A stretch of 25,662 nucleotides of DNA from Paratractidigestivibacter sp963649365 (lineage in GTDB: Bacteria > Actinomycetota > Coriobacteriia > Coriobacteriales > Atopobiaceae), in assembly GCA_963649365.1 (NCBI GenBank), contig CAVJHQ010000023.1:1-25662 (forward strand), in the 5' to 3' direction. The notes beneath the pieces are model-generated. The model was not told the origin of the DNA. It did no database searches and saw nothing but the letters and a program-made list of their open reading frames with translations. Shown here piece after piece: positions 23,166 through 25,662 of the stretch (the stretch's first letter is position 1; every line of letters begins with the position of its first letter). A program made the position numbers and the translations under genes.

Positions 23166-23299
23166 CGTTTTCAGCTTGCTTAGCCTACTTCCGCAGAAGT
23201 AGGCTAACTGCCCGGAAAGAAGCCCGCGCTTCTTGCCAACTGGGCTTTTGTCGATAGTTAAATAGTTTGGGTACTTGGAGAGAAGTACCCTAACGCCGC
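23166..23299 (+). repeat. Palindromic repeat R3
   Basis: A 134-bp perfect copy of R2 in the same orientation, 1,966 bp away, so that the hipBA module lies between direct repeats. Both copies end in CTAACGCCGC and then diverge at once. A CGACCCGG-rich tract (23308-23343) follows, similar to sequence beside R1. Confidence 0.95.
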
Positions 23300-23307
23300 G
23301 CCCCGTC

Positions 23308-23411
23308 CGGCGACCCGGCGACCCGGCGCCCGGCGACCCGGCGAGAAGGGCGCTCGCCGCCCGCCCGGGCGCCACAAACCCGCCCCGCCCGACTCCACAA
23401 ACCCGCCCCGC
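23308..23411. repeat. Low-complexity GC repeats
   Basis: GGCGACCCGGCGACCCGGCG-type tandem units fill 23308-23343. CCACAAACCCGCCCCGC then occurs twice with a 23-bp period (23372-23388 and 23395-23411). No gene is seen. Confidence 0.5.
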
Positions 23412-23444
23412 GCGGCGGGAAACGCCCTTCTTGCCACATAAGAA

Positions 23445-23478
23445 CGCCCCCGGCGACAACTTGCTGTCGCCGGGGGCG
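23445..23478 (-). terminator. Terminator of the PFL-family gene
   Basis: CGCCCCCGGCGACA (23445-23458) pairs perfectly with TGTCGCCGGGGGCG (23465-23478) over a 6-nt loop. On the minus strand TTCTTATG follows, and the word variant GGCAAGAAGG lies just beyond. It is about 100 bases after the stop codon. Confidence 0.75.
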
Positions 23479-23575
23479 CGAATCCGTAGCCTGCCAACCA
23501 CCTGCGGCTATGTGCCGACCGGGAAAAGGGCACGGCGACCGTTCCCCGGCCGTCGCGCCCCGAACCGCCCGCCCG

Positions 23576-24940
23576 CTAGTTCTTCAGCGAGTTCATCGGC
23601 GCCGGGAAGCGGCCGCCGCGGTGCGCGAGGACGGTGCCGGCGTGCTTGTTCACCGGCATGACCGGCGCGGAGCCGAAGAGGCCGCCGAACTCGAGCATGT
23701 CTCCCTCGGACTTGCCGATGGCCGGGATCAGGCGCACGGCCGTGGTCTTGGTGTTGATCACGCCGATGGCCATCTCGTCGGCGATGATGCCGGCGATGGC
23801 CTCGACCGAGGTGTCGCCCGGCACGGCGATCATGTCAAGGCCAACCGAGCACACGCAGGTCATGGCCTCGAGCTTCTCGATGGAAAGCGCGCCGTCGATG
23901 GCCGCCTGGATCATGCCGGCGTCCTCGGACACGGGGATGAACGCGCCGGAAAGGCCGCCCACGGAAGACGACGCCATGACGCCGCCCTTCTTCACGCAGT
24001 CGTTGAGAAGCGCGAGCGCCGCCGTGGTGCCCGGGCCGCCGCACTCGCCGACGCCGATGATCTCCAGGATCTTTGCCACCGAGTCGCCCGCGGCCGGGGT
24101 CGGCGCGAGCGAGAGGTCCACGATGCCCTTCTCGACGCCCAGGCGGCGGCTCGCCTCGCGGCTCATGAGCTCGCCGGCGCGCGTGATCTTGAAGGCGGTC
24201 TTCTTGATCTGCTCGGCGACCTCCATGAGGTTCGCGGTGTCGGGCAGCTCGGAGAGGGCCGCGGCCATGACGCCCGGGCCGGAGACGCCGACGTTGATGA
24301 CGGCGTCGGCCTCGCCCGAGCCGTGGACGGCGCCCGCCATGAACGGCGAGTCCTCCACCATGTTGGCGAAGACGACGAACTTGGCCGCGCCGTAGCAGTC
24401 GATGTCGACGGTCTGGCGCGCGCACTCCAGGATGGTCTCGGCGGAAAGAAGCACCGCGTCCATGTTTATGCCCGCGCGCGTGGAGGCGATGTTCAGCGAC
24501 GAGCACACGCGCTCGGTCGTGGCGAGCGCGCCCGGCACGGAGTTGATGAGCTTGCGGTCGGTGGCGCCCATGCCCTTCTGCACGAGGGCCGAGAAGCCGC
24601 CCATGAAGTCGATGCCCAGGGTCTCGGCCGCGCGGTCCATGGCGTGCGCGATGGGGGAGAGGTCCTCGTCCTTGCAGCCGGCGGCGATCTGGGCCACCGG
24701 GGTCACGCTCACGCGCTTGTTCGCGATGGGGATGCCGTACTCGTCCTGCAGGTCGTCGGCGGTCTTTACCAGGTTCTCGGCCGTGGTGGTGATCTTGTCG
24801 TAGACCTTGTCGCACATACGGCCCATGTCCTCGTCGGCGCAGCCTGCCAGGCTGATGCCCATGGTGATGGTGCGGAGGTCCAGGTTCTGCTCGGAGACCA
24901 TCGAGAGGGTCTCGGCCACTTCCTGCGGAGTGATGTCCAC
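23576..24940 (-). CDS. PFL-family protein (UPF0210)
   Basis: A 454-aa cytoplasmic protein of the conserved UPF0210/PFL family, whose members show a distant relation to the glycyl-radical (pyruvate formate-lyase) fold but whose reaction is not established. The opening VDITPQEVAETLSMV, followed by LDLRTITMGISL, is characteristic, as are VSGPGVMAAAL, ECGGPGTTAALALLNDC and VGGLSGAFIPVSEDAGM. GTG 24940 is chosen because AAGGGGC lies upstream and the family begins at this point. Such genes are often paired with a small ACT-domain gene upstream; none is visible here. A strong hairpin terminator follows. Confidence 0.9.
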   Translation of the reverse strand: MDITPQEVAETLSMVSEQNLDLRTITMGISLAGCADEDMGRMCDKVYDKITTTAENLVKTADDLQDEYGIPIANKRVSVTPVAQIAAGCKDEDLSPIAHAMDRAAETLGIDFMGGFSALVQKGMGATDRKLINSVPGALATTERVCSSLNIASTRAGINMDAVLLSAETILECARQTVDIDCYGAAKFVVFANMVEDSPFMAGAVHGSGEADAVINVGVSGPGVMAAALSELPDTANLMEVAEQIKKTAFKITRAGELMSREASRRLGVEKGIVDLSLAPTPAAGDSVAKILEIIGVGECGGPGTTAALALLNDCVKKGGVMASSSVGGLSGAFIPVSEDAGMIQAAIDGALSIEKLEAMTCVCSVGLDMIAVPGDTSVEAIAGIIADEMAIGVINTKTTAVRLIPAIGKSEGDMLEFGGLFGSAPVMPVNKHAGTVLAHRGGRFPAPMNSLKN

Positions 24941-24999
24941 TGAATTGCCCCTTTGCGGTCGGCGCTTATGCGTTCGCCCCACTATGTTGACGTGCGCCC

Positions 25000-25005
25000 A
25001 TTATA
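25000..25005 (-). promoter_or_regulatory. -10 element of the PFL-family gene
   Basis: A consensus TATAAT on the minus strand, about 60 bases before the GTG start at 24940. No recognisable -35 is present. Confidence 0.45.
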
Positions 25006-25113
25006 AAGTGCGCCGTCGCCGCCGGGCCCGACGGTAACTGCCTTGCAACTGGTCCGGGCGCCCGCCTCGCCGGCCCCGCCCTTCTCCCCACCGGAAGAAC
25101 CACGGCCCTTCCC

Positions 25114-25562
25114 TGTTTAGCCAATCGTTCAATTCCGCCCGTTCGTTTTGCCCAAAAGGTCGGCGAGCGGTCACCATCGGCGCGATTCGCGCCTGTTTTA
25201 TAAACAATTCTAAACACGGTGACCTTCCAACTGGGATTTCTAACTAAACAATTATGTAAACAGACCGCTTGCGATGCATTCGCTACCGCTGGCGGCACCA
25301 CCTCTGCGCAAAGGGTTCGTAAGGGATTAGAAATAAATCGAGCAAAGGCAAAGCACGACCAAGCACCATCGCAAGAAATGCTTCAAAAAAGAACGTTTCC
25401 GCAGTACACAAGCTATTTTTCGATAAGCGGCATAAACGTTCGGCAAGCGGGAGCCACCACGGAACGACGGGTTCCGCAAACGCTCGGGAACCCACAAGGC
25501 GCGGCGTTTGAACAAGCCGCCACAACGTTGGAATGAAGTAAACAGGCCTAAACACTGTTTAC
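25114..25562 (+). promoter_or_regulatory. TAAACA/TGTTTA operator cluster
   Basis: Eight exact hexamers lie at 25114, 25201, 25211, 25245, 25257, 25539, 25549 and 25556. Some form inverted pairs: TGTTTTATAAACA (25194-25206) and GTAAACAG/CTGTTTAC (25538-25545/25555-25562, 9-bp spacer). A GGTCACC/GGTGACC inverted repeat (25169-25175/25218-25224) is interleaved. The stretch is clearly richer in A+T than the rest of the window and has no convincing gene. It probably controls the Tat-exported protein downstream. Confidence 0.55.
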
Positions 25563-25576
25563 TCATTGTTTCAGTG

Positions 25577-25596
25577 CGCCGCACGCCCGTGCGGCG
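25577..25596 (+). other. 5'-UTR hairpin before the Tat-signal gene
   Basis: CGCCGCAC (25577-25584) pairs with GTGCGGCG (25589-25596) over GCCC. It ends 30 bases before the ATG, upstream of the ribosome binding site, and has no U tract. It may stabilise the message. Confidence 0.4.
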
Positions 25597-25626
25597 GGGG
25601 AAGCAATACGAAGGGAAGGAAACATC

Positions 25627-25662
25627 ATGGGTAACGTTTCGAGGAGGAACTTCCTCAAGTAC
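25627..25662 (+). CDS. Tat-exported protein, N terminus only
   Basis: The first twelve codons, MGNVSRRNFLKY, contain the twin-arginine motif SRRNFLK, so the protein is folded in the cytoplasm and exported by Tat. GAAGGGAAGGAA precedes the ATG. In Coriobacteriia such starts are typical of large redox enzymes (FAD-dependent fumarate-reductase-like or molybdopterin oxidoreductases), but the window ends before anything can show which. Confidence 0.75.
   Translation, partial: MGNVSRRNFLKY

Noticed and set aside
23085..23501. Short open frames across R2 and R3 ending in similar peptides
   Set aside because: The peptides arise from the repeat sequence itself, including both hairpins, and have no ribosome binding site.
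25219..25555. Possible small genes (105 aa plus strand, 90 aa minus strand) in the AT-rich stretch
   Set aside because: No ribosome binding site, no recognisable domain and the region is better explained as a regulatory array.
25114..25562. Replication origin suggested by AT-rich repeats
   Set aside because: No DnaA-box-like TTATCCACA words and no replication genes nearby.
1..25662. CRISPR arrays, tRNA, rRNA genes, insertion sequences and integrases
   Set aside because: I saw no regular repeat-spacer array, no cloverleaf or rRNA sequence and no transposase or integrase motif; repeats R1-R3 are too few and carry genes between them.

Overview
The window is about 25.7 kb of high-GC bacterial DNA (roughly two thirds G+C by eye). 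Gene style points to an anaerobic gut actinobacterium of the class Coriobacteriia, most likely Collinsella or a close relative such as Olsenella or Enorma. The pointers are a one-chain clostridial-type PurL, a mannose-family PTS coupled to a GH13 glucosidase, a riboswitch-controlled ECF vitamin importer, a PFL/UPF0210 protein and a Tat-exported protein at the right edge. The genus is inferred, not proven.

Layout. 1-325: a 104-aa unknown protein (minus) whose ribosome binding site lies in a perfect hairpin. 326-668: non-coding, with short direct repeats and a remnant of an EamA-type gene end. 669-2293: an AbiEi/AbiEii toxin-antitoxin pair (minus) lying between two copies of the 3' end of the EamA transporter gene (2363-3361). 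3572-7306: purL (minus), with strong hairpins downstream. 7574-9358: an AAA ATPase with a C-terminal PD-(D/E)XK-like motif. 9557-15171: a LacI regulator and a PTS IIB-IIC-IID-IIA plus GH13 glucosidase operon, with matching operators in front of the regulator and the operon. 15238-18423: a riboflavin ECF importer operon (S component, fused double ATPase, T component; minus) behind an FMN riboswitch. 18710-19624: murB, divergent from the importer. 19708-23299: an accessory islet with three copies of a ~130-bp palindromic repeat bracketing a Vsr/DUF559-like endonuclease-domain gene and a HipB/HipA module. 23576-24940: a PFL-family (UPF0210) protein. 24941-25626: a long regulatory stretch with a cluster of TAAACA/TGTTTA hexamers before a Tat-signal protein cut by the window end.

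How it works together. The metabolic genes are ordinary: purine synthesis, peptidoglycan precursor synthesis, riboflavin uptake, and import plus hydrolysis of an alpha-glucoside. Between them sit small defence or stress modules (AbiE, HipBA, the nuclease-domain gene, the AAA ATPase), two of which are flanked by duplicated DNA.

The most unusual signal is at the DNA level. The 10-mer GCTTCTTGCC/GGCAAGAAGC occurs exactly 15 times, in most intergenic gaps, inside the large repeats, next to terminator stems and inside genes, where it often forces Leu-Leu to be written CTT-CTT. It looks like a genome-wide functional word (uptake sequence, Chi-like site, terminator tail or mobile-repeat core). The large repeats carry the same word in their centre.
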